This document shows, piece by piece, positions 30,483-41,270 of a DNA stretch of 64,000 nucleotides. The position numbers and the translations under genes are program-made. The notes under the pieces are model-generated. The model worked only from the letters and a program-made list of their open reading frames with translations, had not been told where the DNA came from and ran no database searches. Each line of letters begins with the position of its first letter. Position 1 is the first letter of the stretch. The stretch is from Buchnera aphidicola (Hyadaphis tataricae) (GTDB lineage: Bacteria > Pseudomonadota > Gammaproteobacteria > Enterobacterales > Enterobacteriaceae): contig NZ_CP034873.1 of NCBI RefSeq assembly GCF_005081445.1, positions 124,001 to 188,000 on the forward strand. The letters are read 5' to 3'.

Positions 30483-33298
30483 TATATAAAAATACGTCTT
30501 TCACCATCTCCTATGGTGTTTAAAATACAGCGATTACAGATATCTTGATTGGTATTATTGTTAGTACTGCTAAAATAGTGCCAACATCTTAAACATTTTT
30601 TTCCTGTGATTTTTTTCAAAAGAATTTTACAAGAAGCAATATTATTAATTTTTGTAGCATTGTCAGGCGCTTGTTCATATGTTTTAATTTTGATTTCAGA
30701 TGTTAAAAAAAGAAATTTAAGTTCTGTTTTTAACATTTTTAATGTATTGAACAGTTTTTCTGAAACATATATTGTGATAGAGGATTCAAGCGCATTATTA
30801 ATAATTTGTTTTTTTATAGCTTTTTCTATAAAAATGTTTATTTCATGTTTTATAGCAATCATTTGATTCCAAAAATGATGATTATATAAATCGTTTGAAT
30901 CTAAAACAAATAATTTGTTGAACCATTCTTCTGTAAATAAACATTCTGAATTATTTTGTTTTAAGTAATCCCATATTTCATCAGCAGTAAAAGACAGTAT
31001 CGGCGCAATCCATCGTACGAGTGCATGAAGAATATAATACATTGTTGTTTGAGAGCTTTTTCTCTCTTGACTTTTTGCTTTTAGAGTGTATTGTCTATCT
31101 TTAATAATATCAAGATAGAAAGATCCCATATCCATAGAACAAAAATATGCTATACGTTTTATTATGGAATGAAAGTTATATGTTTTATATAAATGAATGA
31201 TTTCTTTTTGCACCATGTGAGTATGACTGATAGCCCATTTATCCAAATAAACCATATTGTCTTTAGAGATCAAATCTTGTTGAGGATTAAAATCGCTAAT
31301 ATTAGATAGTATAAAACGTGCAGTATTTCTAATACGACGATATGTTTCTGCAGTGTTTTTTAAGATTTCATCAGAAATAGAAATATCATTAGTGTAATTA
31401 GAAGATGCAACCCATAGTCTTAAAACATCAGCGCCAAATTTATCAATGATTTTATTAGGGCTGATAGTATTTCCTATAGATTTAGACATTTTTTGTCCTG
31501 TTTTATCAACAACAAATCCATGGGTTAAAACTTGAGAATATGGCGCTTTGTTATTAATTAAAGTTGATATCACTAATGATGACATAAACCAACCTCTATG
31601 TTGATCTGATCCTTCCAAGTACATATCAGCAAAATTTTTATTATATTTTTGATTTTGATAATTAATTGAAGTATGGGTATTTCCAGATTCAAACCATACA
31701 TCTAATATATCTAAATTTTTTTCATATAATAGATGCTCGTCGCCTAATATCTCTTTTATATTCATATGCCACCATGCTTGTATTCCTTTTTTTTCTATTA
31801 TTGTTGCTATTTTTTCCATTAGTAAAACGGTTTTAGGATGCATTTCTCCTGTTTTTTTATCAATAAAAATTGACATTGGTACACCCCATCTTCTTTGTCT
31901 TGAAATACACCAATCAGGTCTTTTTTTAATCATTTCTCTCATTCTAGATTGTCCCCAATTGGGTATCCATAAAACTTGTTTTATTTCTTTTAAAGCTTGA
32001 TCGAGCAATTTTGATTTTGATATTTTTATGAACCATTGTGGGGTGGCTCTAAAAATAATCGGACTTTTATGTCTCCAACAATGTGGATAGTTATGTAATA
32101 AATAATCATGATGTAATAACAGTTTTTTTTCATTTAAAATATTTATTATAATTTTGTTAGATTTAAAAACATTTACACCATCTAATCTTGGATGTACATT
32201 TTTAATATAAAATCCTTTGTCATCTACTAAATGACTGATTTCAATATTATATTTTTTACTAATTTTATAGTCATCTGGTCCATGATCAGGTGCTGTATGA
32301 ACGGCTCCGGTTCCTACATCAAGTGTCACGTGCGTTCCCAAAATAACTGGTAAATAAATATTACGTAAAAAAGGATGACAAAATATAATATTTTCTAATT
32401 TTTCCCCTTTTATAGTATCAACAATAGTCCATTCTTTTATGTTTAATATATTTAATACCTTTTTAGATAATGCTTTTGCTATAATAAAATTTTTTTCTTG
32501 TGTTTCAATTAATTGATATTGAAAATCTGCATTGATTGCAATAGCTTTGCTTGATGGAAGCGTCCATGGTGTAGTAGTCCAAATGGGTAAATATGTTTCT
32601 TTATTATTTGTTGTTGTATAATTAAATAATTTTTTTATAGTTGATTTATTATGATTTTTAAATGCAACTATGATTGCATTAGATTTTTTTTCCTTGTATT
32701 CAATTTCAGCTTCAGATAAAGAAGAAGCACAGGAGGTGCACCAATATATAGGTTTAAAATCTTTATATAAGTGTTGTTTTTGAATAATTTTAGATAAAGT
32801 TCTAATGATGTTTGCTTCATTTTTAAAATCCATTGTAAGATGAGGATTATCCCAATCACCTATTACTCCTAATCTAATGAAATCTTTTTTTTGTTGTGCC
32901 ACTTGATCAGATGCATATGTCCTACAATTTTTTTGAAATTCTATAATAGATTTTTTCTGATCATTAGCACAATTTTCTTCTATTTTTTGTTCAATTGGTA
33001 ATCCATGACAATCCCAAGAAGGAATATATGGCGCGTCAAATCCTGACATATTTTTAGATTTTATAATAATATCTTTCAATATTTTGTTAACTGCATGTCC
33101 AATATGAATGCTTCCGTTAGCATAAGGCGGACCATCATGTAAAAAAAATATTTTTTTGGATGCTTTTTTTTTCCTAATTGTAGTATATATATTATTTTCT
33201 TGCCACTTTGTTAATATTTTTGGTTCTTTTTTTGAAAGATTTGCTTTCATAGAGAATGTGGTTTTAGGTAAATTTAGTGTTTTTTTATAATCGTTCAT
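30482..33298 (-). CDS. ileS: Isoleucyl-tRNA synthetase
   Basis: Charges tRNA-Ile; 938 residues, equal to E. coli. The HIGH box is in NGSIHIGHAVNKIL and KMSKS in GQKMSKSIGN. The C-terminal zinc finger has CLRCWHY and CNRCILN. The CP1 editing domain keeps the Thr-rich TTTPWTLP, the His of GAVHTAP and the Asp of HGPDDY, but has two changes at conserved positions (the E. coli N250 equivalent is Ser, and Gly in HTAPGHG is Asp), so editing is probably kept though perhaps altered. The start overlaps the ribF end by 14 bases. Confidence 0.97.
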   Translation of the reverse strand: MNDYKKTLNLPKTTFSMKANLSKKEPKILTKWQENNIYTTIRKKKASKKIFFLHDGPPYANGSIHIGHAVNKILKDIIIKSKNMSGFDAPYIPSWDCHGLPIEQKIEENCANDQKKSIIEFQKNCRTYASDQVAQQKKDFIRLGVIGDWDNPHLTMDFKNEANIIRTLSKIIQKQHLYKDFKPIYWCTSCASSLSEAEIEYKEKKSNAIIVAFKNHNKSTIKKLFNYTTTNNKETYLPIWTTTPWTLPSSKAIAINADFQYQLIETQEKNFIIAKALSKKVLNILNIKEWTIVDTIKGEKLENIIFCHPFLRNIYLPVILGTHVTLDVGTGAVHTAPDHGPDDYKISKKYNIEISHLVDDKGFYIKNVHPRLDGVNVFKSNKIIINILNEKKLLLHHDYLLHNYPHCWRHKSPIIFRATPQWFIKISKSKLLDQALKEIKQVLWIPNWGQSRMREMIKKRPDWCISRQRRWGVPMSIFIDKKTGEMHPKTVLLMEKIATIIEKKGIQAWWHMNIKEILGDEHLLYEKNLDILDVWFESGNTHTSINYQNQKYNKNFADMYLEGSDQHRGWFMSSLVISTLINNKAPYSQVLTHGFVVDKTGQKMSKSIGNTISPNKIIDKFGADVLRLWVASSNYTNDISISDEILKNTAETYRRIRNTARFILSNISDFNPQQDLISKDNMVYLDKWAISHTHMVQKEIIHLYKTYNFHSIIKRIAYFCSMDMGSFYLDIIKDRQYTLKAKSQERKSSQTTMYYILHALVRWIAPILSFTADEIWDYLKQNNSECLFTEEWFNKLFVLDSNDLYNHHFWNQMIAIKHEINIFIEKAIKKQIINNALESSITIYVSEKLFNTLKMLKTELKFLFLTSEIKIKTYEQAPDNATKINNIASCKILLKKITGKKCLRCWHYFSSTNNNTNQDICNRCILNTIGDGERRIFI

Positions 33299-34256
33299 CG
33301 TTTTTTCTTTTTTTATTTTTATGTTTATCTTGAAAATATTTCTTAACTATTTTAACATCTTGACTAATTTGATGTTTAAGATCTTCAATTGATTCAAAGT
33401 ATTGTTCATTACGTATTTTTTTGCATATTACAACTTCAATTTCTTTTCTATATAAATTGATATTTTCATCAAATAAATAAACTTCAAGTACTTTTTTTTT
33501 GTGTGGATTAAAAAAACTTGGCTTGATTCCGATATTACATATTCCAAAAATAACTTGATTTGAACAATAGTATACTTTCACTGCATATACACCATTACTG
33601 AGCAGGAAATTTTTATTCAAAATAATATTTGCTGTAGGGTAACCAATTTTTTGTCCTATTGAATTTCCATGCACTACTCGACCGATAATACTAAAAGAAC
33701 GACCTAACAATTGAGAACATAATTGTATGTTATTTTCAAGCAATGCCGTTCTAATATTAGTACTGCTGATTTTTATATTATTTTTATATAAAGATTTAAT
33801 TTTTATTATATTAAATAAATATTTTTTTCCTAATTGGTATAATAATTGAATATTTCCATATTTTTTATAACCGAATCTAAAATCATCTCCTATTACTATA
33901 TATTTTGTATGTAGTTTATTTATTAATATATTTATGATAAACTCTTCTGCATGAATAGATTGAAAAACTTTATTAAACCTAATACATAAAATATAATCAA
34001 TCTTATGAGATAAAATTCGTTTAATTTTCTCTCTAAATTTCGTAATTCGCATTGGAGCTTGTGTTATATTTAAAAATTCTAATGGTTGTGGTTCAAAAAT
34101 AATTATTACACTAGGTATATTTTTCTTAATTCCTATTTGATATGTTTGAACAAGTAATTTTTCATGTCCTAAGTGTATTCCATCAAAATTTCCTATTGTA
34201 ACCACTGTATTAGAAGTAAATTCTTTAAGATTGTGAATACCTCGTATAATTTTCAT
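33285..34256 (-). CDS. ribF: Bifunctional riboflavin kinase/FAD synthetase
   Basis: Makes FMN and then FAD from riboflavin, cofactors used by NuoF and other flavoproteins. It has 323 residues (E. coli 313). The N-terminal nucleotidyltransferase domain has GNFDGIHLGHEKL near residue 23 and RFGYKKYGN; the C-terminal kinase domain has GRVVHGNSIGQKIGYPTANI and NGVYAV. It heads the minus-strand ribF-ileS-lspA run, divergent from rpsT as in E. coli. Confidence 0.95.
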   Translation of the reverse strand: MKIIRGIHNLKEFTSNTVVTIGNFDGIHLGHEKLLVQTYQIGIKKNIPSVIIIFEPQPLEFLNITQAPMRITKFREKIKRILSHKIDYILCIRFNKVFQSIHAEEFIINILINKLHTKYIVIGDDFRFGYKKYGNIQLLYQLGKKYLFNIIKIKSLYKNNIKISSTNIRTALLENNIQLCSQLLGRSFSIIGRVVHGNSIGQKIGYPTANIILNKNFLLSNGVYAVKVYYCSNQVIFGICNIGIKPSFFNPHKKKVLEVYLFDENINLYRKEIEVVICKKIRNEQYFESIEDLKHQISQDVKIVKKYFQDKHKNKKRKNDERL

Positions 34257-34456
34257 GTTGTTCCAAAATGAATGTGCATTAGGTATCTATTTTGAGTAAA
34301 ATTAATAACAACTTGTCATGTTTTTTCAATATCTTTTTTTATAATAACTAATATTAGTTTATTTGAAATATTTTTTAGAAATATATTTTTTAGTATATTC
34401 ATATATATTTTTTTTTTAAATAAATATTTGTCTTTTAAAAACATTGGAGGTAAAAA

Positions 34457-34726
34457 TTGGCTAATATTAAAGCAGCTAAAAAAGATGTCATCACATCTGA
34501 AAAACGTCGAAGAAACAATGCCAGTCGACGTTCAATGATTCGAACTTTTATCAAAAAAGTAAGATTAGCTATTCTTTCTGGAAATAAAAATAAAGCAGAA
34601 GAGGCATTTAAAAAAATGCAACCTATTGTTGATAAGCATGTTAGTAAAGGTTTAATACACAAAAATAAAGCAGCTCGTTATAAATCTAATTTTTCTTTAA
34701 AAATTAGAAAAATGTGTAAAAATTAA
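34457..34726 (+). CDS. rpsT: 30S ribosomal protein S20 (UUG start)
   Basis: Small basic 30S protein. The TTG at 34457 follows GGAGG (34446-34450) by 6 bases and gives 89 residues beginning [12 protein letters not shown]. coli rpsT also uses UUG, which limits its own translation, so the start is a conserved feature. [15 protein letters not shown] and [20 protein letters not shown] are nearly identical to E. coli. Divergent from ribF across a 200-base spacer in which I see no further gene. Confidence 0.96.
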   Translation: MANIKAAKKDVITSEKRRRNNASRRSMIRTFIKKVRLAILSGNKNKAEEAFKKMQPIVDKHVSKGLIHKNKAARYKSNFSLKIRKMCKN

Positions 34727-34735
34727 TATTTAAAT

Positions 34736-34773
34736 AGTATTGCCTCTATATTGTTTGTTTAAGAAGCAATACT
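34736..34773 (+). terminator. Hairpin between rpsT and dnaJ
   Basis: AGTATTGC (34736-34743) pairs with GCAATACT (34766-34773); the loop is long (22 bases, with two extra pairs possible) and only TTT follows on the plus strand. Lying between convergent rpsT and dnaJ, it could serve either. Weak as an intrinsic terminator. Confidence 0.4.
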
Positions 34774-34786
34774 TTTATAAACATTT

Positions 34787-35923
34787 TTATTTTCTTAAAT
34801 CATCAAAAAATCTTTTTACTCCATCAAAAAATCTTTTTGAACGAGGACTATTTGTTTCATTGCAAGCGTCATTAAAACTATTTTTTAATTCATGTAGAAG
34901 ACTCTTTTGTTTATCATTAAGATTAACAGGTGTTTCTACAACAACACGACATAATAAATCTCCTTGGTTTCTATTTTGCATGGATTTTACACCTCTTCCT
35001 CTAATGCGAAATAGCTTTCCTGATTGGGTTTCAGAAGGTATTTTTAATTTGACTCTGCCATCTAAAGTAGGTACTTCGATTTCGCCTCCTAAAGCTGCCA
35101 TAGTAAAATTAATTGGCACTTCACAATATAAGTTGTTGTCTTCTCTTTCAAAGATAGGATGTTTTTTTACGCTAATTTGTACATAAAGATCACCTGATTG
35201 GGCTCCGTTTGTACCTGCTTCACCTTCATTATTTAGACGAATTCGATCATTAGTATCAATTCCAGGTGGTATTTTGATCGATAATATTTTATATGTTTCA
35301 ACACGACCTTGTCCGTAGCATGTATTACATGGATCTTTAATGAAAGTTCCCTTTCCATGACATGTTGGACATGATTGTTGTACCGTGAAAAATCCTTTTC
35401 TGAGATGTATTTGTCCTTTTCCATGACACGTAGAACAGGATCGAGGTTTTGTTCCGTTTTTTGCGCCACTTCCATAACAGATTTTACATGTTTGGAAAGT
35501 AGGAATTTTAATTTCTTTTTTTGTTCCTTTAACGGCTTCTTCTAGAATAATTTCCATATTATAGCACAAATCAGATCCTTTTTTTGCTCTAGAACTTCTG
35601 TTACTTCCAAAAATATCTCCAAAAACATCTCCAAAAATATCTCCGAAATCTGTAGAACTAGTAAACGTACTGTATGTATTATTTCCAGTATTGCTATTTT
35701 CAAAGGCAGCATGTCCATATTGATCATATGCAGTTCGTTTTTCAGGATTAATTAACACTTCATAAGCTTCTTTTATTTCTTTAAATTTATTTTCAGCGGT
35801 TTTGTTACCTTGATTGCGATCAGGATGATATTTCATTGCTAATTTTTTATATGCTTTTTTAATATCACGTTCTTCAGCAGATTTTGCAATACCTAAAGTT
35901 TGATAATAGTCGTTTTTTGCCAT
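34787..35923 (-). CDS. dnaJ: Chaperone protein DnaJ (Hsp40)
   Basis: Co-chaperone that delivers substrates to DnaK and stimulates its ATPase. It has 378 residues (E. coli 376). The J domain (1-70) has the HPD tripeptide in YHPDRNQG. A Gly/Phe-type region carrying a short repeat ([12 protein letters not shown]) follows at about 93-104. The zinc-finger region has four repeats: [24 protein letters not shown] and CNTCYGQG. The C-terminal substrate domain is intact. It follows dnaK across a 110-base spacer with a strong hairpin. Confidence 0.97.
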   Translation of the reverse strand: MAKNDYYQTLGIAKSAEERDIKKAYKKLAMKYHPDRNQGNKTAENKFKEIKEAYEVLINPEKRTAYDQYGHAAFENSNTGNNTYSTFTSSTDFGDIFGDVFGDIFGSNRSSRAKKGSDLCYNMEIILEEAVKGTKKEIKIPTFQTCKICYGSGAKNGTKPRSCSTCHGKGQIHLRKGFFTVQQSCPTCHGKGTFIKDPCNTCYGQGRVETYKILSIKIPPGIDTNDRIRLNNEGEAGTNGAQSGDLYVQISVKKHPIFEREDNNLYCEVPINFTMAALGGEIEVPTLDGRVKLKIPSETQSGKLFRIRGRGVKSMQNRNQGDLLCRVVVETPVNLNDKQKSLLHELKNSFNDACNETNSPRSKRFFDGVKRFFDDLRK

Positions 35924-35955
35924 TCTTTCTTTGCTCTTTTTTAAATTTCAAACAA

Positions 35956-35989
35956 TGCACGGGCGTAGAAATTTATCTACGCCCGTGTG
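35956..35989 (-). other. GC-rich hairpin in the dnaK-dnaJ spacer
   Basis: CACGGGCGTAGA (35958-35969) and TCTACGCCCGTG (35976-35987) form a perfect 12-bp stem with a 6-base loop, extendable by two wobble pairs. It is among the most GC-rich short segments of any spacer in the window. No T run follows on the minus strand, so it is not a standard terminator; it may protect the dnaK message or attenuate dnaJ. Confidence 0.65.
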
Positions 35990-36033
35990 ATATTGACATC
36001 CTTGATCATGTTTTGTTGTTTTTTTGAAATAAT

Positions 36034-37947
36034 TTATTTTTTAGGTTCTTTAATTTCTTCAAATTCAGCATCTACTATATTTTCATTTTTTTTATCAGTA
36101 GTATTCTTATTATTTTTTGTGTTTTGTTCTGCTTGTTTTTGATTACATTCAGCTAGTTTTGATGATACCTGTAAAAGCATTTGTATATTTTTTTCAATTT
36201 CTGATTTATTTTCTCCCTTTAATGCTGTGTCTAATTTATCTAAAGCTGATTGAATTTCTTTTTTATCATTATCGTCAATTGTATTTTTATTTTCATTTAG
36301 TTGTTTTTTTGTGCTATGAATTAATTGATCGCCTTGATTTCTTATTTTAACTAATTCTTCAAATTTTTGATCCGATTCTGAATTAGCTTCAGCATCGTCT
36401 ATCATTTTCTTGATTTCTTGCTCATTTAATCCGGAAGATGCTTTAATAGTAATTTTTTGTTCTTTTCCTGTATTTTTATCTTTTGCAGAAACGTGTAGTA
36501 TGCCATCAGAATCAATATCGAATGTTACTTCAATCTGTGGCGTTCCTCTAGGAGCCGGTTGAATGCCATCTAAATTAAATTGCCCCAAAGATTTGTTGTC
36601 CGATGATTTTTTTCGTTCACCCTGCAATATATGTATTGTTACTGCTGATTGATTATCTTCTGCAGTTGAGAATACTTGGCTATGCTTAGTTGGAATAGTA
36701 GTGTTTTTATTAATTAGTGGTGTCATAATACCACCCATGGTTTCAATGCCTAGTGATAAAGGGGTAACGTCTAGTAATAATACATCTTTCACATCACCAG
36801 AAAGAACTCCTCCTTGAACTGCAGCACCTACTGCTACGGCTTCGTCTGGATTGACATCTTTTCTAGGTTCTTTTCCAAAAAATTCTGCTACTTTTGATTG
36901 AACCATGGGCATTCTTGTTTGTCCGCCTACCAGTATTACATCGTTTATATTTGATATTGATAATCCTGCATCTTTTAATGCTACTTTTAGTGGTTCAATA
37001 GAACGTGCGATCAGATCTTCAACTAAAGATTCTAATTTTGATCTAGTAACTTTTATGTTTAAATGTTTAGGACCGTTTGCATCAGCTGTAATATATGGAA
37101 GATTGACATCTGTTTGTTGCGCAGACGATAGTTCTATTTTTGCTTTTTCTGCAGATTCTTTTAATCGTTGCATAGCTAGAGGATCGTTTCTTAGATCTAT
37201 GCCTTGTTCTTTTTTAAATTCTGATACCAAGTAATTAATTAATCTGCTATCAAAATCTTCTCCTCCGAGATGAGTATCTCCATTAGTAGCAAGTACTTCA
37301 AAAGTTTTTTCTTTATCAACATCATCTATTTCAATAATAGAAATATCAAAAGTCCCACCTCCTAAATCATAAACAGCGATAGTTCTGTTTCCTTGTCCTT
37401 TGTCTAATCCATAAGCAAGCGCTGCAGCTGTAGGTTCGTTAATGATTCTTTTGACTTCTAAACCGGCGATTCTTCCAGCATCTTTAGTAGCTTGACGTTG
37501 GGCATCGTTAAAATAAGCTGGCACTGTTATTACAGCTTCTGTTATTGATTCTCCTAAATAATCTTCTGCAGTTTTTTTCATTTTTTTTAAAACTTCCGCA
37601 GAAATTTGAGGAGGTGCCATTTTTTGTTCTTTGATGTTAATCCATGCATCACCATTATTAGAGTTGACTATTTTATAGGGCATGATTTTAATATCACGTT
37701 GCACTTCTTCATCTTGAAACTTTCTACCTATTAAACGTTTTATTGCAAATAAAGTATTTTTTGGATTGGTTATTGCTTGACGCTTTGCAGGTTGCCCTAC
37801 TAAAATTTCTCCTTCTTGAGTATATGCAATAATTGAAGGCGTAGTACGGTCTCCTTCGGCATTTTCTAAAACACGTGGTTTGTTGCCATCCATAATGGCA
37901 ACACAAGAGTTGGTTGTTCCCAAGTCAATACCAATAATTTTGCCCAT
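36034..37947 (-). CDS. dnaK: Chaperone protein DnaK (Hsp70)
   Basis: ATP-dependent chaperone. The ATG at 37947, after AGGAG, begins [19 protein letters not shown] and gives 637 residues (E. coli 638); upstream in-frame ATGs lie in the leader. The nucleotide-binding domain shows [32 protein letters not shown] and [10 protein letters not shown]; the linker is [16 protein letters not shown]. The C-terminal lid ends EEIKEPKK, close to the E. coli tail. It is transcribed from a sigma-32 promoter about 130 bases upstream. Confidence 0.98.
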   Translation of the reverse strand: MGKIIGIDLGTTNSCVAIMDGNKPRVLENAEGDRTTPSIIAYTQEGEILVGQPAKRQAITNPKNTLFAIKRLIGRKFQDEEVQRDIKIMPYKIVNSNNGDAWINIKEQKMAPPQISAEVLKKMKKTAEDYLGESITEAVITVPAYFNDAQRQATKDAGRIAGLEVKRIINEPTAAALAYGLDKGQGNRTIAVYDLGGGTFDISIIEIDDVDKEKTFEVLATNGDTHLGGEDFDSRLINYLVSEFKKEQGIDLRNDPLAMQRLKESAEKAKIELSSAQQTDVNLPYITADANGPKHLNIKVTRSKLESLVEDLIARSIEPLKVALKDAGLSISNINDVILVGGQTRMPMVQSKVAEFFGKEPRKDVNPDEAVAVGAAVQGGVLSGDVKDVLLLDVTPLSLGIETMGGIMTPLINKNTTIPTKHSQVFSTAEDNQSAVTIHILQGERKKSSDNKSLGQFNLDGIQPAPRGTPQIEVTFDIDSDGILHVSAKDKNTGKEQKITIKASSGLNEQEIKKMIDDAEANSESDQKFEELVKIRNQGDQLIHSTKKQLNENKNTIDDNDKKEIQSALDKLDTALKGENKSEIEKNIQMLLQVSSKLAECNQKQAEQNTKNNKNTTDKKNENIVDAEFEEIKEPKK

Positions 37948-38277
37948 TAAAAATCTCCTATAATATTTGATAAATTGGGTTTTCAACCTTGATGTAACCA
38001 TTTTTTTGGCTTTCAATTTACTATACAATGATGTTTTTTTTATTGTAATGTATCTTTAAAGTTGAATGATTATTAGATGGGGTCGCTTTTTCAGCCATCA
38101 AGGGTTACAAGCAAAAAAAAATAAAATTTTACACAAGTATAATGTTAGTTATGTGTTTTTGAAGAAAATATAATATATATTATCAATATATTTATATTTT
38201 TTATCTTATATGATTTCATTAATCTCAAAAACAATGTAATATTTTAAAATGAACATAATAAAATTTTGAGAAAATTT
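37948..38277. other. Divergent dnaK-nuoA spacer (330 bases)
   Basis: No gene is seen here. The half next to dnaK holds its leader and the sigma-32 promoter; the remainder is A/T-rich and must carry the nuo promoter, which I cannot place with confidence because many TATAAT-like strings occur. Confidence 0.6.
38074..38104 (-). promoter_or_regulatory. Sigma-32 heat-shock promoter of dnaKJ
   Basis: Read on the minus strand, a -35 element CCCTTGATG (38104-38096) and a -10 element CCCCATCTA (38082-38074) are separated by 13 bases. Both match the sigma-32 consensus (CTTGAA / CCCCATNT) and look very like E. coli dnaK P1. The resulting leader would be about 120 bases. Such a GC-rich element stands out in this spacer, which shows it is under selection. 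Confidence 0.88.
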
Positions 38278-38679
38278 ATGTTATATAATTCAAAAATCAT
38301 TAATGATAGTTTTCCTTTTTTATTTTTTATAGTTTTTTCTTTAGGATTTTGTTTTTTTATGTTGTTTTTAAGTTGGATCTTAGGTGGAAAATCTAATTCT
38401 AGACATAAAAATGTTCCTTTCGAATCTGGTATTATTTCAGTAGAAAACAGTTGTCTCAATTTTTCAGCTAAGTTTTATTTAATTGCTATGTTTTTTGTAA
38501 TTTTTGATGTTGAAGCCTTATACTTATACGCATGGTCTGTGAGTGTACATGATGTTGGTTGGATTGGATTTAGTGAAGCATTTATATTTATTATGTCTAT
38601 TATTTTATCGCTTGTTTATTTAGTTCGTATTAAAGCATTAAATTGGATACATTCACATGCACAAAAATCTAATACTTAA
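38278..38679 (+). CDS. nuoA: NADH-quinone oxidoreductase subunit A
   Basis: Membrane subunit of complex I near the quinone site. From the ATG at 38278 it has 133 residues (E. coli 147); a TTG at 38266 is an alternative. Three transmembrane helices are visible, with the conserved loop KNVPFESGI between the first and second and KFYLIAMFFVIFDVEALYLY in the second. YLVRIKALNW closes the third helix. First gene of a 13-gene operon in E. coli order. Confidence 0.95.
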   Translation: MLYNSKIINDSFPFLFFIVFSLGFCFFMLFLSWILGGKSNSRHKNVPFESGIISVENSCLNFSAKFYLIAMFFVIFDVEALYLYAWSVSVHDVGWIGFSEAFIFIMSIILSLVYLVRIKALNWIHSHAQKSNT

Positions 38680-38694
38680 TTAATGAGAAACACA

Positions 38695-39366
38695 ATGAAT
38701 TACACTTTAACTAGTGCAGAAATGAATCGAAATAAAAAATATCCTAAAAGAACGGTTAAAACCGTTAAAGATCCGATTTTAGAGTATTTAAAAAATAATA
38801 TTTTTATGGGAAAAGTTGCTGATTTATTACATAAAATAGTTAACTGGGGGAGAAGAAATTCTATTTGGCCTTACAATTTTGGATTGTCTTGTTGTTATGT
38901 TGAAATGGTATCTGCATTCACTTCCATTCATGATGTAGCTCGTTTTGGATCTGAAGTTTTACGTGCATCTCCAAGGCAGGCTGATGTTATGGTTATTGCA
39001 GGTACACCATTCATTAAAATGGCTCCTGTTATTCAGCGTTTATATGATCAAATGTTAGAGCCAAAATGGGTTATCGCTATGGGTGCATGCGCTAATTCTG
39101 GAGGAATGTACGATATTTATTCTGTTGTTCAAGGAGTTGATAAGTTCTTGCCAGTAGACATTTATATTCCTGGCTGTCCTCCTCGTCCTGAAGCGTATAT
39201 ACAGGGTTTAATGTTATTGCAAAAGTTAATTAAGGAAGAAAGAAGACCTTTATCTTGGATTGTTGGAGAACAAGGTGTATACCAAAAAAATATGGTTTCT
39301 GAAAAAGTAACAAAAAGACAGAAAAGAATTGATGTAATTAACCTTCCTACTACAGAAAATATTTAA
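38695..39366 (+). CDS. nuoB: NADH-quinone oxidoreductase subunit B
   Basis: Carries Fe-S cluster N2, the last electron carrier before quinone. The ATG at 38695 (MNYTLTS) aligns with E. coli and gives 223 residues; an ATG at 38683 adds four. The cluster cysteines are in [18 protein letters not shown] and [10 protein letters not shown]. The gene begins 15 bases after nuoA. Confidence 0.97.
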   Translation: MNYTLTSAEMNRNKKYPKRTVKTVKDPILEYLKNNIFMGKVADLLHKIVNWGRRNSIWPYNFGLSCCYVEMVSAFTSIHDVARFGSEVLRASPRQADVMVIAGTPFIKMAPVIQRLYDQMLEPKWVIAMGACANSGGMYDIYSVVQGVDKFLPVDIYIPGCPPRPEAYIQGLMLLQKLIKEERRPLSWIVGEQGVYQKNMVSEKVTKRQKRIDVINLPTTENI

Positions 39367-39465
39367 TAATAAAATAAGTTTATATTGTATCTTTTAAAAA
39401 TGTATAGTCTTTGATGGTTAATAATGTAATTTTTTATTTTTTAAAATCAGTAAAATGAGTAATCT

Positions 39466-41268
39466 ATGATAAATGTAAATGAAAAATATAAACGATGTTG
39501 TCATAAAAATTCTTTTAAGTCAGGCATGAATAATTCAGTAATAAAAAGTTTATTAGATGAATTTGGACAGGACTCTATTTTTGTGCAAAATGCAATAACT
39601 GAGTTTCCTATTGTATGGTTGAATAAAATACTGTTAATAAAAGTAGGAAGATTTTTGTCCAATTTATCTCGTCCATATAATATGCTTTATGATTTACATG
39701 GTATAGACGAACGTTTTCGATTACATAAACAAAATTTACCGACAGTAGATTTTTCAGTATTTTATCATTTGATCTCCATAGAACGTAATTCTGATATTAT
39801 GATTAAAGTTCCGCTATTAAGTAATGATTTAATTTTACCAACATTTACAGATTTATTCCCTAATGCAAATTGGTATGAACGTGAAATTTGGGATATGTTT
39901 GGTATTGTTTTTGATAAACATCCTAATTTAACTCGTATTATTATGCCTAAAAATTGGATTGGACATCCATTAAGAAAAAATTACTCGGCAAGAGCGACAG
40001 AACATGAACCTTATTTTTTAAATGAAGTAAAAGAAGATTTAGAAATGGAAGATTTAAAATTTACACCTGAGTCTTGGGGTATGAAGCGTGTGCATGATAA
40101 TGTAGAATTTATGTTTTTGAATTTAGGTCCTAATCATCCTTCGGCTCATGGAGCGTTTAGAATTGTCTTACAACTAGATGGTGAGAATATTGTAGATTGT
40201 GTTCCGGATATTGGTTATCATCATCGAGGTGCTGAAAAAATGGCAGAACGCCAATCATGGCATAGTTACATTCCATATACTGATCGGATTGAATATCTAG
40301 GTGGTTGTATAAATGAAATGCCCTATGTTCTAGCTGTTGAAAAATTGTCTAATATTTTAGTTCCTGAAAAAGCAGAAGTGATTCGAGTGATGATATCTGA
40401 ATTATTTAGAATTAATAGTCATTTGCTTTATATTTCTACTTTCATTCAAGATGTTGGTTGCATGACACCTGTTTTTTTTGCTTTTACTGATCGTCAAAAA
40501 ATATACGATTTAATTGAAGCCATTACAGGAGCTCGTATGCATCCAGCTTGGTTTCGTATTGGAGGAGTGGCTCATGATCTTCCTAATGGTTGGGATACAT
40601 TATTACAAGATTTTCTTAATTGGATGCCAAAAAGACTGAAATATTATACAACAATGTCTTTGAAAAATAGTATTTTAATTCATCGATCTAAAGGAATTGC
40701 TGGATATAATCAACAAGAAGCATTAAAATGGGGTGTCACGGGAGCAGGTTTACGCGCTACAGGTTTAAATTTTGATGTAAGAAAGTGGCGACCATATTCT
40801 GGATATCAAAATTACGATTTTGAAGTACCTGTAGGAACAGGAATAAGTGATTGCTACTCTAGAGTGATGATTAAAGTTGAAGAAATTTATCAAAGCCTTA
40901 TTATATTAAAACAATGTTTGCATAATATGCCAACAGGTCCTTTTAAAGCTGAACACCCATTAACTACACCGCCTGCAAAAGAAGGTGTATTACAAAATAT
41001 AGACAACCTGATTTATCATTTTTTACAGGTTTCTTGGGGTCCAGTTATTCCACAAAACGAAGCTTTTCAAATGATTGAAGCTACAAAAGGAATTAACAGT
41101 TATTACTTAATTAGTGATGGTGGAACGATGAGTTATCGTACAAGAATACGTACTCCTAGCTTTCCACACTTACAACAAATACCTTCAGTAATTCGTGGAA
41201 ATTTAATATCAGATTTAATTGCATATTTAGGTAGTATAGATTTTGTCATGTCTGATGTGGATAGATAA
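39466..41268 (+). CDS. nuoC: NADH-quinone oxidoreductase fused subunit C/D
   Basis: Fused hydrophilic subunits C (about 1-190) and D (about 210-600) that shape the quinone pocket with NuoB; 600 residues, as in the fused E. coli protein. The C part shows [15 protein letters not shown]; the D part shows [34 protein letters not shown], and the C-terminal [14 protein letters not shown]. The fusion is typical of enterobacterial complex I. A 99-base spacer precedes it. Confidence 0.97.
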   Translation: MINVNEKYKRCCHKNSFKSGMNNSVIKSLLDEFGQDSIFVQNAITEFPIVWLNKILLIKVGRFLSNLSRPYNMLYDLHGIDERFRLHKQNLPTVDFSVFYHLISIERNSDIMIKVPLLSNDLILPTFTDLFPNANWYEREIWDMFGIVFDKHPNLTRIIMPKNWIGHPLRKNYSARATEHEPYFLNEVKEDLEMEDLKFTPESWGMKRVHDNVEFMFLNLGPNHPSAHGAFRIVLQLDGENIVDCVPDIGYHHRGAEKMAERQSWHSYIPYTDRIEYLGGCINEMPYVLAVEKLSNILVPEKAEVIRVMISELFRINSHLLYISTFIQDVGCMTPVFFAFTDRQKIYDLIEAITGARMHPAWFRIGGVAHDLPNGWDTLLQDFLNWMPKRLKYYTTMSLKNSILIHRSKGIAGYNQQEALKWGVTGAGLRATGLNFDVRKWRPYSGYQNYDFEVPVGTGISDCYSRVMIKVEEIYQSLIILKQCLHNMPTGPFKAEHPLTTPPAKEGVLQNIDNLIYHFLQVSWGPVIPQNEAFQMIEATKGINSYYLISDGGTMSYRTRIRTPSFPHLQQIPSVIRGNLISDLIAYLGSIDFVMSDVDR

Positions 41269-41270
41269 TT

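Noticed and set aside
37948-38028. Upstream start for dnaK
   Set aside because: Lies in the leader; the ATG at 37947 has AGGAG and the exact DnaK N-terminus.
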